NCBI GenBank assembly: GCA_022376925.1
Contig: JAIOJX010000030.1
Span: 176,075,298-176,139,297 of the forward strand
DNA from: Tragulus kanchil
Taxonomy: Eukaryota > Chordata > Mammalia > Artiodactyla > Tragulidae
DNA: 64,000 bases
Direction of reading: 5' to 3'
Shown: piece after piece, positions 12,175-25,659 of the stretch
Position numbering within the stretch: position 1 is the stretch's first letter
Layout of the letters: the number at the start of each line of letters is the position of its first letter
Notes under the pieces: generated by a model
Database searches by the model: none
The model's input: the letters and a program-made list of their open reading frames with translations, nothing else
Told to the model about the DNA's origin: nothing
Position numbers and translations under genes: made by a program

Positions 12175-12722
12175 GGGAGGCACTGTTCAGCCTTCTCTCA
12201 TTTTCAGTAAACAAAGAGCAGACAGCTGTATAGTTCACTTTTTGTGTAACAGGACAAAAATCTCTTATCCCCGTCCGACTTCCCAGGTGTGGTTCTGGTT
12301 TGTAGGAGTTTACTGGTAGCTCTCTTTGCATGAGTTACCTGATCATGAGGCTTTTATCCTGGCAGCTGACACTTTACAGAGTTCATTTCCATTGCAGTTT
12401 GTCCAAACACTCCCTAGAAGAATGATCTTAGCTCTTGGCTTTTTCTTTCTGACTCCAGGTTCTCATTGCTGTGGTAGCACCGTTCAGTTTCCTATACTCT
12501 TTCATCTCTAAGCTCTGGAGCCCGGCTGCCTTGGGGTGAATCCTAGTTCTAGCACTTGCTTAATCTTAGAAGTTGTTACAAAATCACAGGAGTTAATGTT
12601 TCAAAATACTTAGAACCCTACTTGGTTCACCATTAGCACTATATAAATGTTTTTGAAAAGGTAAGCTGTGCTCTCTGTCTTGATTGTGGTGGTGGGTACA
12701 GGATTCTACCTGTGTTGGAACC
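12175..12722 (+). other. SUMF1 intron, unique sequence
   Basis: No recognisable element. The same sequence recurs at 13257-13806 and continues as intron to 14317. Confidence 0.6.
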
Positions 12723-13030
12723 ATTTTTTTACAGTATATGTTCTTCTCATTTATAGCTTGCTCATTTGTAATCAACAAAAGTTTAGTAGTGTAACATAAA
12801 GCAGTTAAGGCCATGGAAATAACTGTGGCTTTGCAGTGGCATGAAGGAGGAGAGCTAGTGACTTAGTGACAGTTTTTAAGTACCTGAAAATGCTTAGAAG
12901 AAAACATGAACTTCTGCCCACAAGCTGATGTTTTCCAATCAGTGTGTGAACTGTGCTCGGAGATAACATAGTTCTTTTAAGTTCTGCCATTTAGGTCTGG
13001 GCCGTTGACAAGCAAAAGGAAAACTGAGAT

Positions 13031-13229
13031 TTCCTCATGACTCTGCCAGTAAAGGATCCTCTTGCGATGCAGGAGACCTGGTTTTGATCCCAGGTCGGAA
13101 AGATCCCCTGGAGAAGGGAATGGCAACCCCCTCCAGTACTCTTGCCTGGAGAATTCCACAGACAGAGGAGCCTGGCAGGCCACTGTCCATGGGGTCACAA
13201 GGAATTAGAGCCGACCGAGTAAGTAACAT
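13031..13229 (+). mobile_element. Bov-A2-type SINE, duplicated copy
   Basis: Copy of 11949-12147 in tandem duplication 5. Confidence 0.9.
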
Positions 13230-14317
13230 GTTGACAAGGAAAAGGAAAACTGAGATGGGAGGCACTGTTCAGCCTTCTCTCATTTTCAGTAAACAAAGAG
13301 CAGACAGCTGTATAGTTCACTTTTTGTGTAACAGGACAAAAATCTCTTATCCCCGTCCGACTTCCCAGGTGTGGTTCTGGTTTGTAGGAGTTTACTGGTA
13401 GCTCTCTTTGCATGAGTTACCTGATCATGAGGCTTTTATCCTGGCAGCTGACACTTTACAGAGTTCATTTCCATTGCAGTTTGTCCAAACACTCCCTAGA
13501 AGAATGATCTTAGCTCTTGGCTTTTTCTTTCTGACTCCAGGTTCTCATTGCTGTGGTAGCACCGTTCAGTTTCCTATACTCTTTCATCTCTAAGCTCTGG
13601 AGCCCGGCTGCCTTGGGGTGAATCCTAGTTCTAGCACTTGCTTAATCTTAGAAGTTGTTACAAAATCACAGGAGTTAATGTTTCAAAAATACTTAGAACC
13701 CTACTTGGTTCACCATTAGCACTATATAAATGTTTTTGAAAAAGGTAAGCTGTGCTCTCTGTCTTGATTGTGGTGGTGGGTACAGGATTCTACCTGTGTT
13801 GGAACTCCTTTGAAGTGTGTGTTTACATGTTGTAAATGTACAGATGTTTACGATATGTGATTGATATCTCAGTAAACCTGACCTCAGTTGTTTTTTAAAG
13901 AGAAAAAGCTTATCTATCTATTTAGTCAGCAAAGGGTTTATCGAGGTGTTGCACAGTAGGATTTTAAAAATATAACTCAAAGAGGTTTGCCAGTCTAGTT
14001 GAGCAGGCCAATTATAAAGCAGAATAAGTTTGCCTGTCAGCATGAGAAGCTGATGTAAGAGATGTTGCCAGGCAGCTTATTAGTCGTCTAGGAAGGAAGC
14101 ACTGTAGGGGTTTGGATTGCTTAAGTTATTCACAGACTTCACCAGAGAGTGGGAACTTGAGCTGGACCTCAGAGTGGATAGGATTTGGAAGACATTCTAG
14201 AGATACATGGATGCAGGTGTGAGACCCAGGGGCAGAAAAGCATGTGCCCCGTTTAGGCAACTGTGAGAACACTGGCTGGATTAAAATAGATGCTCTGGCC
14301 ACAGGTGAAGAAGCGAG

Positions 14318-14430
14318 TGGCTACCCACACCAGTGTTCTTGCCTGGAGGATTCCATGGTCAAAGGAGCCTGGTAGGCTACAGTCCACGGGGTCACAAAGA
14401 GTTGTACATGACCGAGCAACTTAACACTCT
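14318..14430 (+). mobile_element. Bov-A-type SINE fragment just upstream of the SUMF1 exon, copy 1
   Basis: Matches the Bov-A2 body (cagtgttcttgcctggagg ... ggggtcacaaagagttg). Its end lies about 65 bp before the exon acceptor. It is followed by ttaacactctctctctgacttcag, which looks like a competing 3' splice site. Confidence 0.8.
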
Positions 14431-14466
14431 CTCTCTGACTTCAGAAGGGGGAGCTGTACTCTCTGA

Positions 14467-14685
<219 letters not shown>

Positions 14686-15416
14686 TAGCATTTTGCGAGC
14701 GTCCCGGCTGCCTTGGGGTGAATCCTAGTTCTAGCACTTGCTTAATCTTAGAAGTTGTTACAAAATCACAGGAGTTAATGTTTCAAAATACTTAGAACCC
14801 TACTTGGTTCACCATTAGCACTATATAAATGTTTTTGAAAAAGGTAAGCTGTGCTCTCTGTCTTGATTGTGGTGGTGGGTACAGGATTCTACCTGTGTTG
14901 GAACTCCTTTGAAGTGTGTGTTTACATGTTGTAAATGTACAGATGTTTACGATATGTGATTGATATCTCAGTAAACCTGACCTCAGTTGTTTTTTAAAGA
15001 GAAAAAGCTTATCTATCTATTTAGTCAGCAAAGGGTTTATCGAGGTGTTGCACAGTAGGATTTTAAAAATATAACTCAAAGAGGTTTGCCAGTCTAGTTG
15101 AGCAGGCCAATTATAAAGCAGAATAAGTTTGCCTGTCAGCATGAGAAGCTGATGTAAGAGATGTTGCCAGGCAGCTTATTAGTCGTCTAGGAAGGAAGCA
15201 CTGTAGGGGTTTGGATTGCTTAAGTTATTCACAGACTTCACCAGAGAGTGGGAACTTGAGCTGGACCTCAGAGTGGATAGGATTTGGAAGACATTCTAGA
15301 GATACATGGATGCAGGTGTGAGACCCAGGGGCAGAAAAGCATGTGCCCCGTTTAGGCAACTGTGAGAACACTGGCTGGATTAAAATAGATGCTCTGGCCA
15401 CAGGTGAAGAAGCGAG

Positions 15417-15529
15417 TGGCTACCCACACCAGTGTTCTTGCCTGGAGGATTCCATGGTCAAAGGAGCCTGGTAGGCTACAGTCCACGGGGTCACAAAGAG
15501 TTGTACATGACCGAGCAACTTAACACTCT
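15417..15529 (+). mobile_element. Bov-A-type SINE fragment, copy 2
   Basis: Repeat of 14318-14430 within the duplicated exon block. Confidence 0.78.
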
Positions 15530-15565
15530 CTCTCTGACTTCAGAAGGGGGAGCTGTACTCTCTGA

Positions 15566-16439
<874 letters not shown>

Positions 16440-16511
16440 ATAATGGTTCTCAAACTTTATTGCATATTAGAATCATCTGGGATCTATAAAAAGTACTGAC
16501 ATCTATTTCCT
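16440..16511. mobile_element. MER5-like hAT element, truncated copy
   Basis: Begins taatggttctcaaacttta, as in the complete copy at 17551. Cut by the duplication junction. Confidence 0.6.
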
Positions 16512-16527
16512 CAGGTGAAGAAGCGAG

Positions 16528-16640
16528 TGGCTACCCACACCAGTGTTCTTGCCTGGAGGATTCCATGGTCAAAGGAGCCTGGTAGGCTACAGTCCACGGG
16601 GTCACAAAGAGTTGTACATGACCGAGCAACTTAACACTCT
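16528..16640 (+). mobile_element. Bov-A-type SINE fragment, copy 3
   Basis: Third copy of the same fragment, ahead of the third exon copy. Confidence 0.78.
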
Positions 16641-16676
16641 CTCTCTGACTTCAGAAGGGGGAGCTGTACTCTCTGA

Positions 16677-16898
<222 letters not shown>

Positions 16899-17550
16899 TA
16901 GGCATGGCGGTAAGGGATGCAAGAAGCAGCGCTTATGAATGACCTGTTGTCAACCATGCTCCATCTGTTGTATCATGACCCTTTGTTGTTCCACGAATCT
17001 GGGTGGGCTCTGTGCCTTTTCTAGCCTGCAAGTTTGGAACTGCACCCTTAATTTATCTGAGCCTCCAGTAATTTTTTGGCTGCTCTTGTTGATATGAAGG
17101 TGAGAGTTACAGATGGAGGGTAGATTGTGCTGTGTTGAAATAGAAACATCCCAAGTCTTGGTATACCATGTGTGCTTTGTAGAATAAGCATCCGTCTCAG
17201 AGAATCGTTTTTCTCTTTGGGCTGTAATTTCATTGTCAGAGATGGTTGTTCTTGGCCAGTAGAAATGACTCAGTGTTTCATGAGTAGCCTTTGTAAGGAG
17301 TTCAGAAATTGGATAGTGCTCCCGTCCCTTTTTTTTTTTTTTTTCCTTTAAGTCATATATTTTTAGTGTCTCCAGCGCTTCAACTTCTTTCTGTCTCTGT
17401 GCAAAGATGGCATTTCGCAGATTGTTCCTCCAAGAAGCATCCCATGGTAATTCAGTCAGTCTAGGCAGTTAGAGACTTAAAATACCCTCTAATGGCTCCA
17501 AATTAAGGTATTAATTTGATAATGGAGGCATTGTCAAACTTTGCCTTAAA

Positions 17551-17728
17551 ATAATGGTTCTCAAACTTTATTGCATATTAGAATCATCTGGGATCTATAA
17601 AAAGTACTGACATCTATTTCCTCACTCACCTCATCCTGATTTGATTTTTTTCTGGATTGTGACCTGAGCATCAGGATTTTAAAGCTCTCAAGGTGATCAT
17701 CACATGCATCAAAGTTTGGGAACCACTG
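17551..17728. mobile_element. MER5-like non-autonomous hAT element
   Basis: Terminal inverted repeats: taatggttctcaaacttt at the left, aagtttgggaaccactgg at the right. About 178 bp, the typical size and ends of this old Charlie-type family. Confidence 0.7.
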
Positions 17729-18350
17729 GCCTAAGGAGGCTCTCTTTAAATTATGTCTGTGTGAGAGCTCACAGGTGTGTGCGTCTTCTGCATTTCTTAG
17801 AATTTTTAATATAAGTATTTAGGTGGAGGTAGAGTTGATTCACGCTATGCTTTGCACCTACCTTTATAACAAGATGTAGACAAATTTATCTTTAAAATTC
17901 TAATTTTAATTTTAAATTTAAAGCATTGCCTGAGGTTGTTCCAGTACCTTAAAATGTTCATAAACCCATCTGCCTGTAGTCCCAGATTTTTTTCTCTAAT
18001 TCAAGCTGTTACTGCAGGTGTATCTGAATCCTCTTGCTGGGAAACCAGACCTCTGTGAAAAACAGGTGAATCTCTTTTCGTACAGCAGTATCTCAAAACT
18101 CTGGTTGCCACCAGTTCTGTCTCTGACATATGGCACTTTTCTTAATTGACAATCCATTTACTCTGTAAAAATTGAGGACCAAAAGATTTTTTCCTCAAAG
18201 ATAAGTGGAGACAGTGAAACTTGCAAAAAAACCCCATTTTTGGCATACACACCAAAATATTCCAGCACTATGCGTATGAATGTGTCTACTTTAACATTTC
18301 GTGTTTCTTGCTTATTTCAAATTTGTTTTGAATTTTTACAAGCTTTGTAG
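17729..18350 (+). other. SUMF1 last intron, no recognised element
   Basis: AT-rich intron sequence. No coding or RNA feature seen. Confidence 0.5.
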
Positions 18351-18609
18351 TTTATGCTTTTAAAATATTTTTTAACATAATATATGTTTTTAATAAATAC
18401 ACTTACATGGCACAGTTGGGTTTTGTATATTTATCTTGTTTATGTAACCTTTGTCGCCTGTATTAGTAATGTTTCTGTAGATTCTATTGTATTTTCAGCA
18501 TAAATGGTTATACCAATTGAGACTATAGACAATTTTACTTCTTCCTTTTTAATCTAAATATCTTTTATTACTTTCTGTTGCTGTACTGTGTTGACTAGAA
18601 CCTCCAGTA

Positions 18610-18625
<16 letters not shown>

Positions 18626-18641
<16 letters not shown>

Positions 18642-18871
18642 CCCCATAATTTCTTTTGGGCTCTAAGTCATGTGTGGGCCTCCCATTGCTGTGGCCTCTC
18701 TCGTTGCTGAGCACGGGCTCTAGGTGCATGCACTCCAGAGTGCTGGCTCGTGATTAGACACACGGTTCCAGCTGCTCCGCAGCATGTGGGATCTTCCTGG
18801 GCCAGGGATTGAACCAGTCCCCGTTGTACTGCAAGGCGGACTCATTACCCACTGGACCACCAGGGAAACCC
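18626..18871 (-). mobile_element. Type-1-related SINE, copy 1
   Basis: Antisense head accaccagggaaaccc and body tgggcctcccattgctgtgg. More diverged than other copies. Target-site duplication ctccagtata / ctcaagtata inside the L1. Confidence 0.85.
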
Positions 18872-19703
18872 TCAAGTATATTGTTGAATAAGAGTGGTAA
18901 GAACAGTCTTGCCTAATTTTTGATCTTAGAGGAAAAACATTCAACTTTTCAAAATAAGATACGATATAATCTATAGTGTTTTCAAAGATACCCATTGCCG
19001 GCTTGAGCAACTTTCCATCTAGTCCTAGATTTTTGAGAGTTTTTTTTAATCAGAAATGGATAGGGATTTTGCCAGATGCTTTTCCTGAAGCTGCTGAGAT
19101 GTTTATGTGATTTTTTGTTTTCAGTCTGTTCATATGGTGAGTTAAAGTCATTGATTGTCTGTTTTCAAATGTTAAACCATCCTTGGCTTCCTGGAACACA
19201 TCCGCTTCATTGCAGTGTGTTATCCTTTGTATATATGTTCGATACAGTTTGCAAAATACGATATGCAAAATACGAAATATGATAGCCATTGGTCTCTCTC
19301 TTTTTTTTTTCCTGTCCAGTTTTAGTTTCAGTGTACTGCTGGTGTAATAGATTGAACTCCAAAATACTCCCGCTTCTTGAAGTTTTTGAAGGAGAGTTAA
19401 TGTAGAATTAGCAGTTAGCATGTTTCTTCTTTAAATGTTTGATAATTTATGCTTTTAAAATATTTTTAACATAATATATGTTTTTAATAAATACACTTAC
19501 ATGGCACAGTTGGGTTTTGTATATTTATCTTGTTTATGTAACCTTTGTCGCCTGTATTAGTAATGTTTCTGTAGATTCTATTGTATTTTCAGCATAAATG
19601 GTTATACCAATTGAGACTATAGACAATTTTACTTCTTCCTTTTTAATCTAAATATCTTTTATTACTTTCTGTTGCTGTACTGTGTTGACTAGAACCTCCA
19701 GTA

Positions 19704-19720
<17 letters not shown>

Positions 19721-19735
<15 letters not shown>

Positions 19736-19965
19736 CCCCATAATTTCTTTTGGGCTCTAAGTCATGTGTGGGCCTCCCATTGCTGTGGCCTCTCTCGTTG
19801 CTGAGCACGGGCTCTAGGTGCATGCACTCCAGAGTGCTGGCTCGTGATTAGACACACGGTTCCAGCTGCTCCGCAGCATGTGGGATCTTCCTGGGCCAGG
19901 GATTGAACCAGTCCCCGTTGTACTGCAAGGCGGACTCATTACCCACTGGACCACCAGGGAAACCC
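19721..19965 (-). mobile_element. Type-1-related SINE, duplicated copy
   Basis: Copy of 18626-18871 in tandem duplication 8. Confidence 0.85.
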
Positions 19966-21257
19966 TCAAGTATATTGTTGAATAAGAGTGGTAAGAACAG
20001 TCTTGCCTAATTTTTGATCTTAGAGGAAAAACATTCAACTTTTCAAAATAAGATACGATATAATCTATAGTGTTTTCAAAGATACCCATTGCCGGCTTGA
20101 GCAACTTTCCATCTAGTCCTAGATTTTTGAGAGTTTTTTTTAATCAGAAATGGATAGGGATTTTGCCAGATGCTTTTCCTGAAGCTGCTGAGATGTTTAT
20201 GTGATTTTTTGTTTTCAGTCTGTTCATATGGTGAGTTAAAGTCATTGATTGTCTGTTTTCAAATGTTAAACCATCCTTGGCTTCCTGGAACACATCCGCT
20301 TCATTGCAGTGTGTTATCCTTTGTATATATGTTCGATACAGTTTGCAAAATACGATATGCAAAATACGAAATATGATAGCCATTGGTCTCTCTCTTTTTT
20401 TTTTCCTGTCCAGTTTTAGTTTCAGTGTACTGCTGGTGTAATAGATTGAACTCCAAAATACTCCCGCTTCTTGAAGTTTTTGAAGGAGAGTTAATGTAGA
20501 ATTAGCAGTTAGCATGTTTCTTCTTTAAATGTTTGATAGAATTTCCCCGGGAAAACTGTGTAGGCCTAGAGCTGTACCTGTACATTTAACTTAGCCAGCA
20601 GCTTCAAGGTTATGCAGGTTATTTATTTTTCCCTGATGATTAAGCTCTGGGAGTTTGTGTCTTTCAAGAGTTTGTCCATTTCATCTCAGTTAATGTATTT
20701 ATTGACATCATCTTTGCCTTTTCACTGGCTGTTTAGACTATTTACATTTAACATGATTGTTGTTATGGTTGAGTTTAAATTTGTCATCTTAAGGTTTGTG
20801 TGTCTCTTTGTCTCATCTGTTCTTTTCCACTTACTTTTTCTCACTCTTTTTTTTTTCAACTATTTTGCAGTAAGTTTTTTAAATCACTTCACCTTTGTAA
20901 CTCTTTAAGTATTTCATGGTTGATTTAGTGTTGCTGTTACACTTGTAAGTTTTCTTAGTCATGCTGAAGGTGAGGGTTTAATTTAGTCAGGCTTGGACTG
21001 ATGGAGAGAGTGTTCCAGGAAGAGGGAACAGCAGAATGGCAAAAATGAGTGGGAGCTACAAGATTATCCAGAGAGAAATGGCAGCTCTCGAATCTCAGTC
21101 AAATTAATTGTAAGTGATGTAGGTCTTTAACCTCAGTCTGTTTATTTTGGTGAGGTCAAGATAACAGCAAGGTGTTGGTTGTGACATACTTTCAGAGTGC
21201 TTATTCTTTCCACAAAATTAAGAGTGACAGCTTTAATTGCCACTATGTGTATTATAA

Positions 21258-21450
21258 GGGCGTTAAAGCTGTGGGCTCTAGAATTAGATCTGGGTTGGAA
21301 TTCTTTATCTTCTCTATACCAGTCTTAGCCTGTAACCTTAGGCCAATTACTTAATGCTTCCACCCTTCAGTTTTCGCATATGTAAAATGTACATAGTAAT
21401 GTACAGGGGAAGCCCTACTGTAAGGTTCTTATGAGGAACAGATGTACCAA
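21258..21450 (+). mobile_element. MIR SINE, copy 1
   Basis: Degenerate MIR pattern: gctgtgggctctagaattag, ccttaggccaattactta, ttttcgcatatgtaaaatg. Confidence 0.7.
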
Positions 21451-21524
21451 CTATACAAGCACAAAGTAGAGTTACTAGGTCATGGTAAGACTCAGTAAGT
21501 TAGTTGCTGCTAATACCATCATAC

Positions 21525-22208
21525 TTTTTTTTTTTTCAAACAGCAGAAAATTTATGTTCTCACAGTTCTACAGGCTAGAAGTCCAAGTGTTACTGGTCTG
21601 GTTTCTGGAAGTCTCACTCCTTGGTGCAAAGATGGCAGCCTTCTGTCTGTGTCCTTGCAGGGTCTCTCCTCCATGCACGCATGGCTCTCCTTGTCTGACT
21701 CTTTTCTTCTTATAAGAAAGCCACTCAGGGCTTCCCTGGTGGTCCAGTGGGTAAGGACACTGCCTTGCAGTGCAAGGGGCGCCAGTTTGATCCCTGGCCT
21801 GGGAAGATCCCACGTGCCGCGGAGCGGCTGGACCCATGTGTCCAATTACCGAGTCGGAGCTCTGGAGCACATGCGCCCAGAGCCCATGCTCTACAACAAC
21901 AGAGGCCACCACGATGGGAGGCCCCACGGGCCAGAGAACAAAGATGGATGAAACTAGATAAACGAAAGACCAATAGAAGTGGCCTGCCCGCCTCCTCCCT
22001 CCCCACCCCATCCCCCCAAAAATAAATAAATAAATGTTAAAAAAAAAAAATAAGAATGCCACTCAGATTGAATGAGGGCCCATCCTAACAGCTTCATTTT
22101 AATATACTTATCACTTTAAAGTCCCATCTCCACTCAGTCACATTCTGAGGTACCAGGGGTTAGGGCTTCACACCTTAGAACTTGGAAGACATAATTCATT
22201 CTGAAACA
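21525..22208. mobile_element. Old interspersed repeat split by a SINE (class unassigned)
   Basis: Left part has tttatgttctcacagttcta and caaagatggcagccttctg. Right part resumes at 22067 (attgaatgagggcccatcc) and ends in ggggttagggcttcacacc. It resembles the repeat at 9403. Confidence 0.5.
21729..22051 (+). mobile_element. Type-1 SINE, copy 1
   Basis: Complete element from ggcttccctggtggtccag to the (aaat)n and poly-A tail. Target-site duplication aagaaagccactcag / aagaatgccactcag, inside an older repeat. Confidence 0.95.
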
Positions 22209-22423
22209 TCAGAATGGGTAGCTACAAGATTATCCAGAGAGAAATGGCAGCTCTCGAATCTCAGTCAAATTAATTGTAAGTGATGTAGGTCTTTAACCTC
22301 AGTCTGTTTATTTTGGTGAGGTCAAGATAACAGCAAGGTGTTGGTTGTGACATACTTTCAGAGTGCTTATTCTTTCCACAAAATTAAGAGTGACAGCTTT
22401 AATTGCCACTATGTGTATTATAA

Positions 22424-22616
22424 GGGCGTTAAAGCTGTGGGCTCTAGAATTAGATCTGGGTTGGAATTCTTTATCTTCTCTATACCAGTCTTAGCCTGTA
22501 ACCTTAGGCCAATTACTTAATGCTTCCACCCTTCAGTTTTCGCATATGTAAAATGTACATAGTAATGTACAGGGGAAGCCCTACTGTAAGGTTCTTATGA
22601 GGAACAGATGTACCAA
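22424..22616 (+). mobile_element. MIR SINE, duplicated copy
   Basis: Copy of 21258-21450 in tandem duplication 9. Confidence 0.7.
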
Positions 22617-22690
22617 CTATACAAGCACAAAGTAGAGTTACTAGGTCATGGTAAGACTCAGTAAGTTAGTTGCTGCTAATACCATCATAC

Positions 22691-23376
22691 TTTTTTTTTT
22701 TTCAAACAGCAGAAAATTTATGTTCTCACAGTTCTACAGGCTAGAAGTCCAAGTGTTACTGGTCTGGTTTCTGGAAGTCTCACTCCTTGGTGCAAAGATG
22801 GCAGCCTTCTGTCTGTGTCCTTGCAGGGTCTCTCCTCCATGCACGCATGGCTCTCCTTGTCTGACTCTTTTCTTCTTATAAGAAAGCCACTCAGGGCTTC
22901 CCTGGTGGTCCAGTGGGTAAGGACACTGCCTTGCAGTGCAAGGGGCGCCAGTTTGATCCCTGGCCTGGGAAGATCCCACGTGCCGCGGAGCGGCTGGACC
23001 CATGTGTCCAATTACCGAGTCGGAGCTCTGGAGCACATGCGCCCAGAGCCCATGCTCTACAACAACAGAGGCCACCACGATGGGAGGCCCCCACGGGCCA
23101 GAGAACAAAGATGGATGAAAATAGACAAATGAAAGACCAATAGAAGTGGCCTGCCCGCCCTCCTCCCTCCCCACCCCATCCCCCCAAAAATAAATAAATA
23201 AATGTTAAAAAAAAAAAATAAGAATGCCACTCAGATTGAATGAGGGCCCATCCTAACAGCTTCATTTTAATATACTTATCACTTTAAAGTCCCATCTCCA
23301 CTCAGTCACATTCTGAGGTACCAGGGGTTAGGGCTTCACACCTTAGAACTTGGAAGACATAATTCATTCTGAAACA
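22691..23376. mobile_element. Old interspersed repeat split by a SINE, duplicated copy
   Basis: Copy of 21525-22208 in tandem duplication 9. Confidence 0.5.
22895..23218 (+). mobile_element. Type-1 SINE, duplicated copy
   Basis: Copy of 21729-22051. Small differences near aaaatagacaaatgaaag (actagataaacgaaag in the first copy). Confidence 0.95.
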
Positions 23377-23739
23377 CCACCATCATCCTTAGTCATCATC
23401 TTTATTAAGACTGTCTCCCTTCCATATTCTCTTTTGAAGAAAAGAACCACTAAATGACTGCTAACTAAATAGGCAGAATCCTAGAAATAATTCTTATGGC
23501 AAAGGTGAAAATCAGTAAAAGAAAGAAAAGCAATAAAAAGAAAAAAGAATAATTCATTAAAAATACCCTTAATTAGAAGGTGATCTATTTTTGATCCTCA
23601 GCCAGGGCTAGTTTGCATGACTAAAGTAAGCTCTGATTATTATTTCTGACTTTTTGAGAGTCTGTCAAAGTATGGCTTCAGTAAGGAGAAGAGGGGATAG
23701 AAAAAACAACTAGGAGCCCACATGATGTAAACAGCACCG

Positions 23740-23945
23740 CTTCTGGAATAGGATTGGAAAGCTGTAATCCTAGATACATAGTTATAAACTATGTTGCCTT
23801 AGGCACACCATTACCATACTTGGGCCTCATTCTTTCCTTTGTGTATATGATACACATATAATAATACCTCAGGATTGTTGGAAGGGTTGTCGATGTGACA
23901 ATTTTAGAACAGTCCACATAGTTAGTACTCAAGAAGTATTAGTTA
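23740..23945 (+). mobile_element. MIR SINE
   Basis: Pattern gccttaggcac ... cttgggcctcattctttcc ... ataatacctcaggattgttg. Confidence 0.7.
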
Positions 23946-24780
23946 TTTCTGAAGTTGTTAGATTAATTCCCATGGGGTCTTTAGCCCAACCTACAACACT
24001 GAGGAAATCCTTACTCCCCTTTCCCCCCAACCCCACCATTGTATACCAAAGTCACTAGCAAGGAGTTGATCCAATGTAAGTGACAAGGGCAATGGATGGG
24101 AGATTGAGAGACCTGGGTCCTACTGTGTCATTTTTATATAATCATTTTGTTCCTAATGAGCTACAATTACCTCAAAACTGTTCTTCATCTGTAGAAGTCT
24201 TCCTCTCAGGAAAACCACTTTGCCATCCCACTTGACTTCAGAGCCCCAAGGCTAGTAAGCCTTTATCTTGAATGAATTGTTCTTGACTCCAGGCTCCCAT
24301 GCTTAGTGCAGCTATCAAGATCAATTTCACACTAATTAGCTATGTTAATGAAATGGGGCTAAAACAGGTCCTCATCACTACCTCTGTTCTTAATTAGTAA
24401 AATGACCCATATTTCAGTCACTCTCAAAGCCCTACCATCATTAATAACCATTTTTGGTGCTAAAAGTAGACTTGGGAAAAAAAGAGCAATGAGGACATAA
24501 GAAATCAGGCCATTTTCCTCTTTAATTATGTATTTCATTAGTTGCCCATTACTGGAATTTAAAGTGAAGTATTTATTAATAAGTGTTTGCTGAGTGAATG
24601 AGTGCATTAGAAGTGTAATGATAATGTGAATCGGCTGTTTTCTCATGCGATTGTCCTGACCTTTCAACAGTAACTTGTAGTGAGACTTGCTTTTAGGATT
24701 TGATTCTTCATCATTTAGGTTAATGGAAGAGTTTAGGTACTGCTGTGATCCAGTGGAAGACTACCTCTTTTTGTTATCAC
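23946..24780 (+). other. SUMF1 last intron, unique sequence
   Basis: No element or exon recognised. Confidence 0.5.
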
Positions 24781-24784
24781 TGAT

Positions 24785-24970
24785 TTTAAGCTTTTTTGGT
24801 TATGTAAGCAAAACATTTTTACTGCATAAAAATTAGAAAATAAATAATAAACATAAAAAATGAAAAAAATCATTTACCCTGCTTTCTGAAGAATCTGTTA
24901 ATATTCTACCAAACTTTTTGTTGCACTTTTATTTTTTCTTCCCAAAATGGAATTATGCTCTATGTACCAG
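24785..24970 (+). mobile_element. Old LINE 3'-end-like fragment
   Basis: Motifs aaaattagaaaataaataat and aatggaattatgctctatgt resemble the 3' regions of ancient L1 families. Confidence 0.45.
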
Positions 24971-25026
24971 GGCCTTCATGTATGGCTACAGTCAAAATCT
25001 GTTACACATTATAGGTATCCTTCCTT

Positions 25027-25357
25027 TTTTTTCTTTTTAAAGATTTATTTATTTATTTATTTTGGGTGGGGTCGGGTTGGGGAGGGAGAGGAGCAGGCGG
25101 CCACTTCTATTGGTCTTTCATTTCTCTATTTTCATACGTCTTTGTTCTTTGGTTCCTGTGGGCCTCCCATCGCGGTGGCGTCTGTTGTCGCAGAGCGCTG
25201 GCTCTGGGCGCATGCGCTCCAGAGCTCTGGCCCGGCAATTGGACACATCAGTCCAGCCGCTCCGCGGCACGTGGGATCTTCCCAGGCCAGGGATCGAACC
25301 GGAGCCCCTTGCACTGCAAGGCGGTGTCCTTACCCACTGGACCACCAGGGGAAGCCC
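25027..25357 (-). mobile_element. Type-1 SINE
   Basis: Complete antisense copy. Target-site duplication tataggtatcctt at 25010 and 25358. Confidence 0.95.
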
Positions 25358-25506
25358 TATAGGTATCCTTTCTGACTGCAGTGTTCTACACAGGCACCAT
25401 TCATCAGAGTTTCCATAGCCTGTATTTTGTGGCATATGAACACCTAATGTTAAAGTAGTTTGTTAGATAATTTGAGAGGTAAGTTGTGTATAGAATTGTG
25501 CCATAC

Positions 25507-25641
25507 AGCCTGGAGGGGTGGGATGGCGGGGAAATCGGATATATATGTGAATAATCTGGAATCATACATATCTGTAAACAACAAAACTCTATAAAATCAA
25601 AAAAGCAAAATAAAAAAATGTGATTGTTAAAAATAAATAAA
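25507..25641 (+). mobile_element. 5'-truncated LINE-1 3' end
   Basis: About 135 bp: atggcggggaaatcggatat, tctggaatcatacatatctg, aacaacaaaactctataaa, then an A-rich tail. Target-site duplication agaattgtgccatac / agaattgtgctgtac at 25492 and 25642. Same 3'-end variant as 47938, 54160 and 59153. Confidence 0.75.
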
Positions 25642-25659
25642 AGAATTGTGCTGTACAAC

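Larger units (their letters stand above)
11658..13806. repeat. Tandem duplication 5 (period 1082), overlapping duplication 4
   Basis: Units start gttcttctcatttatagc at 11658 and 12740. Bases 12723-12739 are filler matching neither flank. Because unit B of duplication 4 overlaps unit A here, the 10571-10910 sequence occurs three times. Confidence 0.95.
18351..20538. repeat. Tandem duplication 8 (period ~1095)
   Basis: Units start tttatgcttttaaaatattt at 18351 and 19446. They differ by homopolymer length only in the stretches compared. Confidence 0.95.
18351..20905 (-). mobile_element. LINE-1 ORF2 fragment (antisense), with SINE insertion
   Basis: Antisense matches to L1 reverse transcriptase: attttacttcttccttttta, tgttgaataagagtggtaag, gattttgccagatgctttt. 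Also 20640-20830: tctttcaagagtttgtcc and tttagactatttacattta. Broken frames. A duplication repeats 18351-19445. Confidence 0.75.
21054..23376. repeat. Tandem duplication 9 (period 1166)
   Basis: Units start agctacaagattatccagag near 21054 and 22220. Each contains a MIR, an older repeat and a type-1 SINE. There are about 11 unmatched bases at the junction. Confidence 0.95.

Noticed and set aside
21747..22025. Recurring open frames encoding peptides like MGKDTALQCKG or APALGACAPELRL at many sites
   Set aside because: They all fall inside type-1 SINEs and are translations of the SINE on either strand. The same peptide recurs wherever the SINE does, so it is not a protein family.
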